Shown here: piece by piece, positions 11,679 to 20,732 of the stretch
How the letters are laid out: each line of letters starts with the position of its first letter
How positions within the stretch are numbered: position 1 is the stretch's first letter
Source of the DNA: Adiantum capillus-veneris
Lineage: Eukaryota > Streptophyta > Polypodiopsida > Polypodiales > Pteridaceae
Assembly (NCBI GenBank): GCA_014529385.2
Contig: CM043942.1
Span: 35,928,469-35,992,468 of the forward strand
DNA length: 64,000 bases
Direction of reading: 5' to 3'
Notes under the pieces: model-generated
The model's input: only the letters and a program-made list of their open reading frames with translations
Told to the model about the DNA's origin: nothing
The model's database searches: none
Made by a program: the position numbers and the translations under genes

Positions 11679-12274
11679 TGTTAACCCTTACGGCTCACGG
11701 ACACCCCATCACCTACGACGGACGTGTATTATGTATTTGGTAGAGTCAGGTACCGGGCTTGTCGGACCAATAGGAAAAGGGTAAGAGTGATCGCCAATGA
11801 GAGGCGCACTCTAACTGGGACATTCAAGGGATTAGTTGGCTAAGCATGGGCGCCCAAGTGTGAATGGGGTGAGCTCATATAAAAGCCAACTAAACCTAAA
11901 ATTCACTCATTCTCTCATTTGTGCAATAGAAGAGTGCTCTTGCTCCATCTCCATCTCCATCTTCTTCTTCTTCACCTCCTTGTGTGTGTGTGTATGTGTG
12001 TGTGTGTGAGTGAGAGAGAGAGAGAGAGAGAGAGAGTGCGATCAAGCATTGCGGCGGCACGACGGCGGTGTAGCGGTTGAGCGCGACGTAGCGGTGTCTC
12101 CTTCTTCTTCGCGGCGAGGAATCCTCCACGGCAGGAGCATAGAGTGGTGAGTGACACACCATTGCCCTCTTTTGAGCTTACTAGTTAAGCTAGTTGTGTG
12201 CTTGGAGCCGTCTATGGCTCGCACACGGTGTAACGGTAAGTACCTTGCTTCGACAGTGCGGCAAGGAGCGCACA
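11679..12274 (+). repeat. Gypsy-1 5' LTR
   Basis: 596 bp, TG...CA ends. A TATA box (TATAAAA) lies at 11878-11884, and a (GT)n(GA)n microsatellite lies at about 11982-12036 in what would be the transcribed part. It matches the 3' LTR closely. Confidence 0.93.
11878..11884 (+). promoter_or_regulatory. TATA box in Gypsy-1 5' LTR
   Basis: TATAAAA in the context CTCATATAAAAGCC, about 200 bp from the LTR start. It is the likely core promoter for the genomic transcript. Confidence 0.6.
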
Positions 12275-12278
12275 TTTT

Positions 12279-12296
12279 TGGCGACGCTGCCGGGGA
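12279..12296 (+). other. Primer-binding site, tRNA-Asp-like (Gypsy-1)
   Basis: TGGCGACGCTGCCGGGGA differs at two positions from the expected complement of plant tRNA-Asp (TGGCGCCGTTGCCGGGGA). It starts 5 bp after the LTR. tRNA-Asp priming is characteristic of Athila-type elements. Confidence 0.75.
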
Positions 12297-13319
12297 ATCG
12301 CCCTGCACTAAGCCCAAGAGGCACTTTGTGCTTCTCCTATGAGTTGTTTGTAGTAGGAAAGAAGAGGAAGAGGAAGAGGAATGAGTTGTTTTTCTGCAAG
12401 TTGTTAATTTCTGTATTGTCTGCAAGTTCTGTGATTTCTGCATAATGTTGTGTTTTCTATTTGCACACAGTCTTTGCACAATTAGTAGTCGTTAGCTTGT
12501 TTGCAGTGAATGAATAAGTAGGAAGGCAGTTAGCAATTTCTGCTTGCACACAGTCCGTACACAGTTTTCTGTCAAGGTTTACCTGGACACAGTCTTTACA
12601 CAGTAAGGTAGTGAGAGAGGAAGTAGGTGGACAGTTAGCTCACTGTCAGTAAGCAGTTAACAGATTAGTTAGTGGTTAGCAGCACTGTTAGTAAGTAGAT
12701 AAGGTAGTGAGCTGTCTGTGAGCTGTGAGCTGTGGACTGCGAGGTTAGGTAGGTGACAGTGTGTGTGGCCAAGAAAGGGTCACCAAAACCTCGCGCGGTC
12801 GTCGCCCAAAAAATAATAATAATAATAATAACCGAAAATATTTAAGCGTGAGTGACTGGGGGGCTACACTAAAATTTTGATCGGGATCATTTTCCCAAGC
12901 CCAAGCCTCAGTCCTCAGTCTTAAGATATATACTAAACTCACTCTTATATATATACCCTACCCCCTCAAGAGGGAATGAGAGCATGTGGGGCAAGTCCTC
13001 CACTCTCCTCCCTTCTCTTCCCACTTGCACCCTTAGACTTTCTAATTTGGGCCTAGTTCCCTACTAGAAATTGACGGTTTTAGGGATTCCGAGGGCATAA
13101 AGTGACCAAACGGAGGGCTGTAAAGCACGGCATGTCCCTCTGACCGAGATGCTTGTTTTGAGCTATCATACGTTCTATTCTATAGCTGGTTCAAAAAAAA
13201 AGGACCAAAAAAACAAAAAATAAATAAATAAGAAAAGACTTGGGTTGCAAAACACCCAAAATTACTAGGTGAGCAGCCTTCACGGGCCCTCACTGACACT
13301 TCTAGGGGATCCAAGTCAT
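12297..13319 (+). other. Gypsy-1 untranslated leader
   Basis: No coding signal. From about 12460 to 12740 the leader is built of short imperfect repeats of ACACAGT, CAGTTAGC and GAGCTGT words. A (TAA)n run lies at about 12812-12830. The leader probably contains packaging signals, but none can be recognised. Confidence 0.5.
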
Positions 13320-15258
13320 ATGAACCTACGCTCTGGACGAGTGTTAGAGCACGAGCATATTGGTAGTGCCTCCATTTACGCGGGCACCTATTATTCCTCC
13401 ACCCTAGGTTCTGGACCTTCGGCCGGGACTCAAGGTAGCGCGACCCAAGATCCTCATATCGCGTCTAGTGATTCTTCCTCTGACTACGAAGTCATGGAGG
13501 GGTATCCTACACCAAACCCTGATAGTTCAAGTCAAGACATGCATGCCATGGGGTCACGGCCCGGGTCCAGCATGTTTAGCCGCTTAAAAGAGACCCTTAG
13601 TAGAGCTACTCGCTCCGAACATGCGGTTAATGAAATAAATGAAGGGAGTGGGGAAGTAAATTCGCCATTCATGCCTAAAATGGACCCTATGATTCTTGAG
13701 AGTGTGCATGTGAATGTTCCATCCACTGCACCTCCTGATCCTTTAGGACTATCTCCCTCTGAGGTTTTACTACCCGATGGTAGGAGTCTTGTCGAAGTAC
13801 AAGAGATCGAACGCTATATGCAAGCAACAAGGGAGAGGGAAATTGAGAACCTACGAAGGCTAGAACAAAGTCGAGCCCTGAAAGCAAAGGCTCCTATGAC
13901 AACAATCATGCCAGCCTAGCAACCAATGCTCCCAAGGTAGCAGTCACGGAGGGGCAAACTATGGGGAGCAATAATGCTTCCACTTCAAGGGAAACCTCCA
14001 GCACACCAGGCCTAGATGGGATATTCCTAAACGAAAATTGGGAGTATGACCTACAAGCAGAAGCTTTAACTGATCGGTACACAGGACACACCTATCATGT
14101 GGGTTGGTTAGATGTTCTACAATCCACATCGGGTGCTACTAGCATAGATGAGCAACAACAGAAAGTCTGTGATGTCCTCCATAGGATTGTCGAGTTAGAA
14201 AGACAGAACACAGGGATCAACATGCCTTCAACAGGCCTAATGAGATTCTTGGATATGGGAAAGGCCAACCAACCAACCCTATCACAAATGGAGACTCCCT
14301 CAGTGAGCCCCATTGATCCTCCATATGTTGTTTTGCCAGGAGCCTCTGTACAATCTGAGCCCACAAGTGGCAGCTTTACCTTCCCAGATCTAGCTCATCT
14401 TTCTCTTAATGACACTATGGCTACCATGCATATCCCAGTGGTGAGCATGACAAGAAGTACACCATGGAGTTCATTTGTTAACACTGCGCCAATGCCTAGT
14501 AGCACAGTGCCCCCAACTATACCTACATGTATGTATCAATCATGTGCACCTGTCGTACCTCAGCCTCATGTAGCTCCTACACCTCCGATTATTCCAAGAG
14601 CTTACAATCCACAATGGAATTATCCAAGCTCTTATACAAGTGGAGCCATGCCATTTAATAATAACATGCCATATCAGGCACCCCCTATGCCTAGGGCCAT
14701 GCCTATAAACTTTGGACCACCGTCTGGTACACCACCATACGAAATTTGGGACCCAAGAGCCGCGCGTATGCCAAGGCCAAGGCCAACTCCCATCTCACAT
14801 GTGGTTCCAAGAGCACATACACCCATTATACCTGCTCAAATAGGAGATTTGGCAGCATTTGCTCAAACTATCGGTCGCTCTATTGCGGAAAACATGCGTA
14901 GTGCACCTGATAGAGAGCCTAGGAGCAAGGCAGTTTAAGTAGCTAAGCTCACACAGAAATTCAGTGGAGACGGAGATGCTAGAAATCATATGGAAGTCTT
15001 TGAACATGTGTGCAATTCCTTGGAAGAGCACAATGAGCTACATAAGTGTAAGGCTTTGAGTTTGACCCTAAGCGGAATTGCTGGAGATTGGTATAGAACC
15101 TTAAGAGTAGAAGAAAAAACGATCTACTCTACTCTTAGGAGACTGTTCTTAAAAGAATACATACGAGAGGGAGTACTTTGGGGTGTAGCCTCTCAGCTCT
15201 AGAAAGCCCAACGAGAAGAAGGTGAATCCGTGAGAGACTTCATTAGTCGCCTAACAAT
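13320..15258 (+). pseudogene. Gypsy-1 gag, broken
   Basis: The first in-frame ATG (MNLRSGRVLEHEH) is at 13320. The frame stops at 13919, and the protein seems to continue from about 13900 in another frame to a TAA at 14936-14938. The next stretch (KFSGDGDARNHMEVFEHVC, then ALSLTLSGIAGDWYRTL) is a typical retrotransposon gag domain. It ends at a TAG at 15200-15202, then shifts frame into the 15259 ORF. The middle is rich in Pro, Thr and Ser. At least two frame breaks and two stops are present. Gag would form the cytoplasmic particle. Confidence 0.75.
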
Positions 15259-18201
15259 TTGAATTCTCGATGCAATCCAAACGAGAGATTCAACAACAAC
15301 CAATTGCTCGATAGATTCATTAGGGGACTACGACATGAAAGTATCTATAATGGCCTAGTCATTAGAGGTATCACTACTTGGGAAGCAGTCACCATGAATG
15401 CAATCCAATTGGAGGATAATTTAATGATTGCAGGAGAAAGAGTGTCTGCCGAGCCGAAGTCAAGTAGCTCGCAAGCATCAGGGCATGAGCCAATGAAGAT
15501 AAAGCCAATCGTGAAAGAGCAAACGATATCTAAGATGACTTTGGCAGATCTCACCAAGGCCATCCAAGAAAGCCTTAGGGGTAATCGTGCTCCACAAAAC
15601 ACTCATATGTATCCAAGAAGGGAGCAACAATGGTGCTCAATTTGCTTGGGCCCACATACTACGAGTGAATGCCCTACTTTTAGAGTAAAGTTTAACGGGA
15701 CTTGTAACGCGTGTGGTAGGTATGGCCATCAAGCGAAGGATTGCCTAATGCTTAAACGCATCATGGAAAATAGACTGCCTATAGATTGGGCAGACTCACC
15801 TCGAGTTCGTGCATTGATGCCTACCCCATCCATGGAGCAACAGTTGCCATTACAGCACATGGTCCCTAGAACCCAAAATGTGGTCCAAACCACACCGTTG
15901 CCACCTCCAGTGCTAGGACCGCAACCCCCTCATCCAAGAGTTACACCTATGAACCAAATAGGTTGCGAGTCATCTAGTACTTATGTAGATTGCGAAGAAG
16001 ACATAGACTCTAGTATCACCTATGGAGTCGACATGCTTGAGGAGTGTCCCATGTACTATATGGAAGACCATTGGGGACAAATCAAACCGGTATATCAAGC
16101 TACTGCGCTAGCAGCAAGAGGCCAAAACATTAATAGTTTTGCCAGGAGACCACCTCTTCAGTGCTACAAATGTGGTGGACCACATCGAGTAGCTGAGTGC
16201 CCCATTAGAATGCAAAATAATGTTGCACTAATGCAAACAAGTCAAGGGAGTGCATTGGCAATGCCAATACTCACTTGTAATTGTTTTGGCATAGATCATT
16301 TGATCGCACAGTGTCCTAACAATACAAACGCACCAAAAATCACACTATTGAACATAATAGAGATTGTTGATGGGACACCACCAACTATAAAAATAGCACC
16401 AGTGAATGCACTCACACGGTCGATGCTCCAAAAGCAAAATTACATCCTCGAAGAGAGAGATGTTGTATCCATTGGCCAAGCGAGAAAGAAGAAAACACGA
16501 AGAAAGAAATCCGTTAATGCTTCTAGCTCAAAACCTAGTTCAAAGACTAACATAGGGACAGGAGAGGATCCCGTGTATATGAATGACCCTGAGGATGACT
16601 CAGATTCGATAGAGACCACGGAGACCAAAACTATTACTACAAAGGAAAAAGCCAGTGAGGAGGATCACGAGAGGGAATTACGACGAGCACCAAAAGAGTA
16701 TTCAAAGTTAAACCACCCAGTTGCGAACCCCCAAGATAAGCCACGAGAGACGAAAAATAAGGATTGCAAGAGAAAGATTGGAACCTATCCAAACCCAACA
16801 GTGGAAATCGAACGAGTCCAACAACTGAGGGGTTTGGTGGAAGAAACTCAACGAACATTAGAACCTGAACCCAAACATATCCAGATGTCGGACACAATGT
16901 TTCCCACACAAGTTCAACCTCACAAGAACTACAGGCCGTTAGCTATACCCAATATCATTTGGGAAGAGAGTGAGGGTAGGACATCTGAAAGTGGACACAC
17001 ACCTTTCCTACTAGAGAGAATGTTTGGTGAGGGAATACCCGACCCCCTTGAGGAAGTGGAGATTCCATCTTCACCATTCTCTTGTCAGGGTCCTACGTCC
17101 CACAAGATGCCATTAAATGTTGCCAAATTGATGGATTTCATGTCTTCAGAAGTTAGAACCACCATCATGTCCAAACTATATAAAGACCCCGAGCTAGTCT
17201 CAGCTCTTCGAGCCTTCCTCAATGGAGAATTACAGGCCGGATTACCACAGTTTGCACATATGAAAAAACCTGACTCGGTAATGAATAATGAGGAACATTT
17301 AGCACCACCATCTGACCTAGCGGGACATGAATCTATAATTGAAGTACCCGTTAACAAGTTGGGGCAATACTTTGAAGGTGATGAATCTAATGCTACTCTG
17401 CCAATCACTACTAAAGGATTAACTGTAAAGGGAGTCCTTGACGGTGGTGCGGGAGTCAGCATGGTGACAAAGAGTTGTTGGGAGTCTATGGGGCGACCTC
17501 ACCTTGAAGCCACAAGCGTAGTGGTAAAAATGGCTAATGGATCTATTGTTACGCCTATTGGAATGCTAAAGGATCTCAGAATCAAGGTCTTGGGACACAA
17601 GGTAAGGCAAACTTTCATTGTTATGGATTTTTCCAAGCATCCTATGTCATTTGAGATGATCTTAGGGCGTCCATTCATGAGGGAAGCAAAAATGGTGCAT
17701 GACTGGTCCAAAAACCACGTCTACTTACAGTTCCAAGACTCTGTCATTCGAGTTGATCTTTTAAGTGGTCGAACGCATCCTCTAGGAAATAAATTCATCA
17801 TTGATAATCGATCAGACACAACAATTCACTCAGCTCCATTACAGTATTGTTACACGTGTAACGAAGACACGGATATTGGGGAGAACTCTCCTTATATGGA
17901 TATCCTACCCGGAATGGCTAAGTCAGACAATGTCAATTGGGTACACCTAGCGGCAACTATAGATACATGGGGAGCTAGAGGAACAACCTGGATAACACCA
18001 GATTGGGAAGAGATACCACACATTGCACTAGTAAACATGTTAGGTGTAGCGCATGTAACATTCGATGAAAGAAAGAGGCACACCTACCTGAGAGTGAAAC
18101 CGATGATTCCTCAAAGGCTTCAGGCCAATACACATCAGAAACGGAATCTCAGGGAGAAATGGATTCAGAACCTAAGGAAACATCGAGTGAGCCAAGTATA
18201 G
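15259..18201 (+). CDS. Gypsy-1 gag C-terminus with zinc knuckles and first protease
   Basis: A 980-residue open frame with no real start of its own, continuing gag after a frame break. Cys/His clusters: CSICLGPHTTSEC (about 126), CNACGRYGHQAKDC (about 149, canonical CX2CX4HX4C), CYKCGGPHRVAEC (about 302) and CNCFGIDHLIAQC (about 340). A charged linker follows, then a retropepsin-like domain at about 700-830 with VLDGGAGVSM (Asp at 728) and ILGRPFM (about 801). The usual D-S/T-G triad reads D-G-G here. Retropepsins cleave the polyprotein in the particle. The frame overlaps the RT frame by 43 nt in the -1 relation, which is either a point indel or a translational shift. Confidence 0.8.
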   Translation: MNSRCNPNERFNNNQLLDRFIRGLRHESIYNGLVIRGITTWEAVTMNAIQLEDNLMIAGERVSAEPKSSSSQASGHEPMKIKPIVKEQTISKMTLADLTKAIQESLRGNRAPQNTHMYPRREQQWCSICLGPHTTSECPTFRVKFNGTCNACGRYGHQAKDCLMLKRIMENRLPIDWADSPRVRALMPTPSMEQQLPLQHMVPRTQNVVQTTPLPPPVLGPQPPHPRVTPMNQIGCESSSTYVDCEEDIDSSITYGVDMLEECPMYYMEDHWGQIKPVYQATALAARGQNINSFARRPPLQCYKCGGPHRVAECPIRMQNNVALMQTSQGSALAMPILTCNCFGIDHLIAQCPNNTNAPKITLLNIIEIVDGTPPTIKIAPVNALTRSMLQKQNYILEERDVVSIGQARKKKTRRKKSVNASSSKPSSKTNIGTGEDPVYMNDPEDDSDSIETTETKTITTKEKASEEDHERELRRAPKEYSKLNHPVANPQDKPRETKNKDCKRKIGTYPNPTVEIERVQQLRGLVEETQRTLEPEPKHIQMSDTMFPTQVQPHKNYRPLAIPNIIWEESEGRTSESGHTPFLLERMFGEGIPDPLEEVEIPSSPFSCQGPTSHKMPLNVAKLMDFMSSEVRTTIMSKLYKDPELVSALRAFLNGELQAGLPQFAHMKKPDSVMNNEEHLAPPSDLAGHESIIEVPVNKLGQYFEGDESNATLPITTKGLTVKGVLDGGAGVSMVTKSCWESMGRPHLEATSVVVKMANGSIVTPIGMLKDLRIKVLGHKVRQTFIVMDFSKHPMSFEMILGRPFMREAKMVHDWSKNHVYLQFQDSVIRVDLLSGRTHPLGNKFIIDNRSDTTIHSAPLQYCYTCNEDTDIGENSPYMDILPGMAKSDNVNWVHLAATIDTWGARGTTWITPDWEEIPHIALVNMLGVAHVTFDERKRHTYLRVKPMIPQRLQANTHQKRNLREKWIQNLRKHRVSQV

Positions 18202-20732
18202 AAACTGAACACTCAAGGTCTAGTATGACCATCTATGGTAATTTATATGAGAGTGAAGAAGATACAAGCGAAGACCTATCAAGCGAGTCGAGTTCAAACA
18301 TTTACCAAAATCAAAACCTTAACAAGAAGCAAAGGTCATTTAAGAGGCGACGATATCGAGCAAATGTGAGAGCTAGGATAAACAAGGAAAGATCTACTGC
18401 AGAATGGCTTAGCTATCTAGGGGCATGTGATGCTCATCGAAAGCTAGTAGACAATTGGGGTGAACATCTCCAAAGTGTCATGTGGTGCAGCCCGCGACCC
18501 ATTGACCTCGCTCAATTGGAGGTTACAGAGCCGAAATTGAGTCGAACTATAAGAAGACGTCAAAACCGAGAGTTAGCACAACAACAAAAGGAGGCAGAAC
18601 TAAAAGAAAAGTCTCCGTCAGGACAAGAGCCTGCTGACTTACATACGGCTCCTGAACATTTTAAATCTTATACCACGGGGGAGCGAAAGGTTGTGTATGC
18701 CAAAGCCCAACGAATACCTACCAATGGAAGCAGTGGAGTCTATGATGGTCCAGCGGTAGTTAAAGAGATAGAATTAGCAGAACCAGGTGAGGAGTCTAAA
18801 CCAGTCTTTATTGCTCAAGACCTTACCGAAAGTGAAGAGGCTGTACTTAAGGAGCTCCTCAAGGAATACAAGGATATCTTTGCTTGGACATATCATGACA
18901 TGAAGGGCGTTCCACCTTCTGTGGTGCAACATACAATTCCCATGATCAACACTGCTAAACCCGTCCAACAACGACCCTATCCAATGAATCCTAAGTACGC
19001 CAAAATTGTACGAGAGGAGATTGAAAAACTTATCCAATGTGGATTCATATACCCTATTGAGCACTCAGAATGGGTTTCTCCAATAGTCATTGTGCCAAAA
19101 AAGAATGGGAAACTAAGAGTGTGCGTGGACCTCAAGAAAGTTAATAGAGCCACTAGGAGAGATCATTATCCCTTGCCATATTCAGAACATGTGCTTGAAA
19201 GAGTTGCGGGCAAGGAGGCTTATAGCTTTTTAGATGGGTACTCTGGTTACAATCAAATCACAATTGCATTAGAGGACCAAGCTAAAACTGCTTTTATCAC
19301 AGAGTTTGGAGTGTTTGCATTTCGTGTTATGGCTTTTGGCTTAACGAATGCCCCTGCTACATTCCAACGATTAATAAACACTGCGTTTAAAGAATTTCTA
19401 AGGGAGTTTTGTGAAGCTTTCCTAAACGACCTTTGTGTTTATTCTTCTTGGGAGAAGCATTTGTTATATCTACAAAAAATATTTGAAAGGTGCAGATTTT
19501 ATCGCATCTCATTGAACCCTTTCAAATGCCAATTTTGGGTTAAGCATGGAGTCATTCTAGGGCATATAGTGTCCAAGAACAGGATATCCACAGATGAGAG
19601 TAAGATTAAAGCCATTGCCGATTTGCCACCACCTACTAACTATAAAGGAGTTCAAAGATTTATGGGCCATGTTGGTTATTATCGAAGATTTATTTTAAAC
19701 TTTGCCGAGATAGCGCGTCCATTGTACAAGCTTCTTATCGAGTTTCACTGGACGGAAGAATGTCATCAATCTTATGAGTTATTAAAGAAGGCCCTAACAA
19801 GTGCTCCAATCTTGCGAACACCTGATTGGAATGTACCTTTTCATGTGCATATTGATGCATCAAATTTTGCTATTGGGTGTGTTCTAACTCAACCAGGAGA
19901 ACATAAATTGGACTACCCTATTAGCTTTGTAAGTCGCCAATTAAATGATGCCGAGATGAACTACACTACTACAGAGCGCGAAGGTCTAGCTATGATTTAC
20001 GCAGTAAAGAAATTTCGCTATTACCTTCTTGCTACCAAGTTTGTGTTTTATGTTGATCATCAAGCATTGCTATATTTGGTAAACAAGCCGTGTTCCACAG
20101 GTCGAATTACACGATGGTTGTTAATTCTTCTTGAGTTTGACTTCACCGTTGTTGTGAGGCCTGGGAGGAAACATGTCATGGCGGATCATTTATCTCGTAT
20201 CCCTAATGGCGAAGCTCCTACGGGGGTTGATGATGAATTGCCTGATACTCCTTTGTTCATTGTTGAGACAATGCCTGAATGGAGTGAAAAGATTGTTAAC
20301 TTCTTAGTTAATGGTTTTCCACCCAAAGAACTGCGAAAAGATATAGCTCGAAAATTAATCAAGGAATGCGAACCCTATTGCTTACTGGCTGGAACTCTCT
20401 ATAAGAGAGGAAAAGATGATGTTCTTAGACGCTGTGCCCGCGAGGATGAGTATTTATATATTCTACAAGAGGCACACATGGGCGTAGCTGGTGGTCACTT
20501 TTCAGGAAACCTGATTGCCCGAAAGATCTTACAGTCAGGCTATTGGTGGCCCACTCTGTTTAAGGATGCATCACTTTTTGCAAAGGGATGTGATGAATGC
20601 CAACGCTTCAAGAAGCCACAAAGAAGTGATAGGATGCCTCTACATCCCATCAAGGTAACCCAACCATTTGAAAAGTGGGGCTTAGACTTTGTAGGACCGA
20701 TTAGTCCGGCTGCACGTAACACGCAATCATGA
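18159..20732 (+). CDS. Gypsy-1 reverse transcriptase, RNase H, integrase N-terminus
   Basis: 857 residues. An acidic then Arg-rich linker comes first, followed by the RT palm from about 290 (WVSPIVIVPKKNGKLRVCVD). The active-site box reads AFLNDLCVY (about 421-429), so the first catalytic Asp of the usual F/Y-x-D-D is Asn at about 423. RNase H follows from about 563 (HIDASNFAIGCVL, then TTEREGLAMIYAV, then VDHQALLYL). The integrase zinc domain is at about 771-815 (HMGVAGGH ... CDECQRF). A TGA at 20730-20732 interrupts integrase, and the same frame stays open beyond it. The FLND box predicts a dead polymerase in this copy. Confidence 0.88.
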   Translation: MDSEPKETSSEPSIETEHSRSSMTIYGNLYESEEDTSEDLSSESSSNIYQNQNLNKKQRSFKRRRYRANVRARINKERSTAEWLSYLGACDAHRKLVDNWGEHLQSVMWCSPRPIDLAQLEVTEPKLSRTIRRRQNRELAQQQKEAELKEKSPSGQEPADLHTAPEHFKSYTTGERKVVYAKAQRIPTNGSSGVYDGPAVVKEIELAEPGEESKPVFIAQDLTESEEAVLKELLKEYKDIFAWTYHDMKGVPPSVVQHTIPMINTAKPVQQRPYPMNPKYAKIVREEIEKLIQCGFIYPIEHSEWVSPIVIVPKKNGKLRVCVDLKKVNRATRRDHYPLPYSEHVLERVAGKEAYSFLDGYSGYNQITIALEDQAKTAFITEFGVFAFRVMAFGLTNAPATFQRLINTAFKEFLREFCEAFLNDLCVYSSWEKHLLYLQKIFERCRFYRISLNPFKCQFWVKHGVILGHIVSKNRISTDESKIKAIADLPPPTNYKGVQRFMGHVGYYRRFILNFAEIARPLYKLLIEFHWTEECHQSYELLKKALTSAPILRTPDWNVPFHVHIDASNFAIGCVLTQPGEHKLDYPISFVSRQLNDAEMNYTTTEREGLAMIYAVKKFRYYLLATKFVFYVDHQALLYLVNKPCSTGRITRWLLILLEFDFTVVVRPGRKHVMADHLSRIPNGEAPTGVDDELPDTPLFIVETMPEWSEKIVNFLVNGFPPKELRKDIARKLIKECEPYCLLAGTLYKRGKDDVLRRCAREDEYLYILQEAHMGVAGGHFSGNLIARKILQSGYWWPTLFKDASLFAKGCDECQRFKKPQRSDRMPLHPIKVTQPFEKWGLDFVGPISPAARNTQS

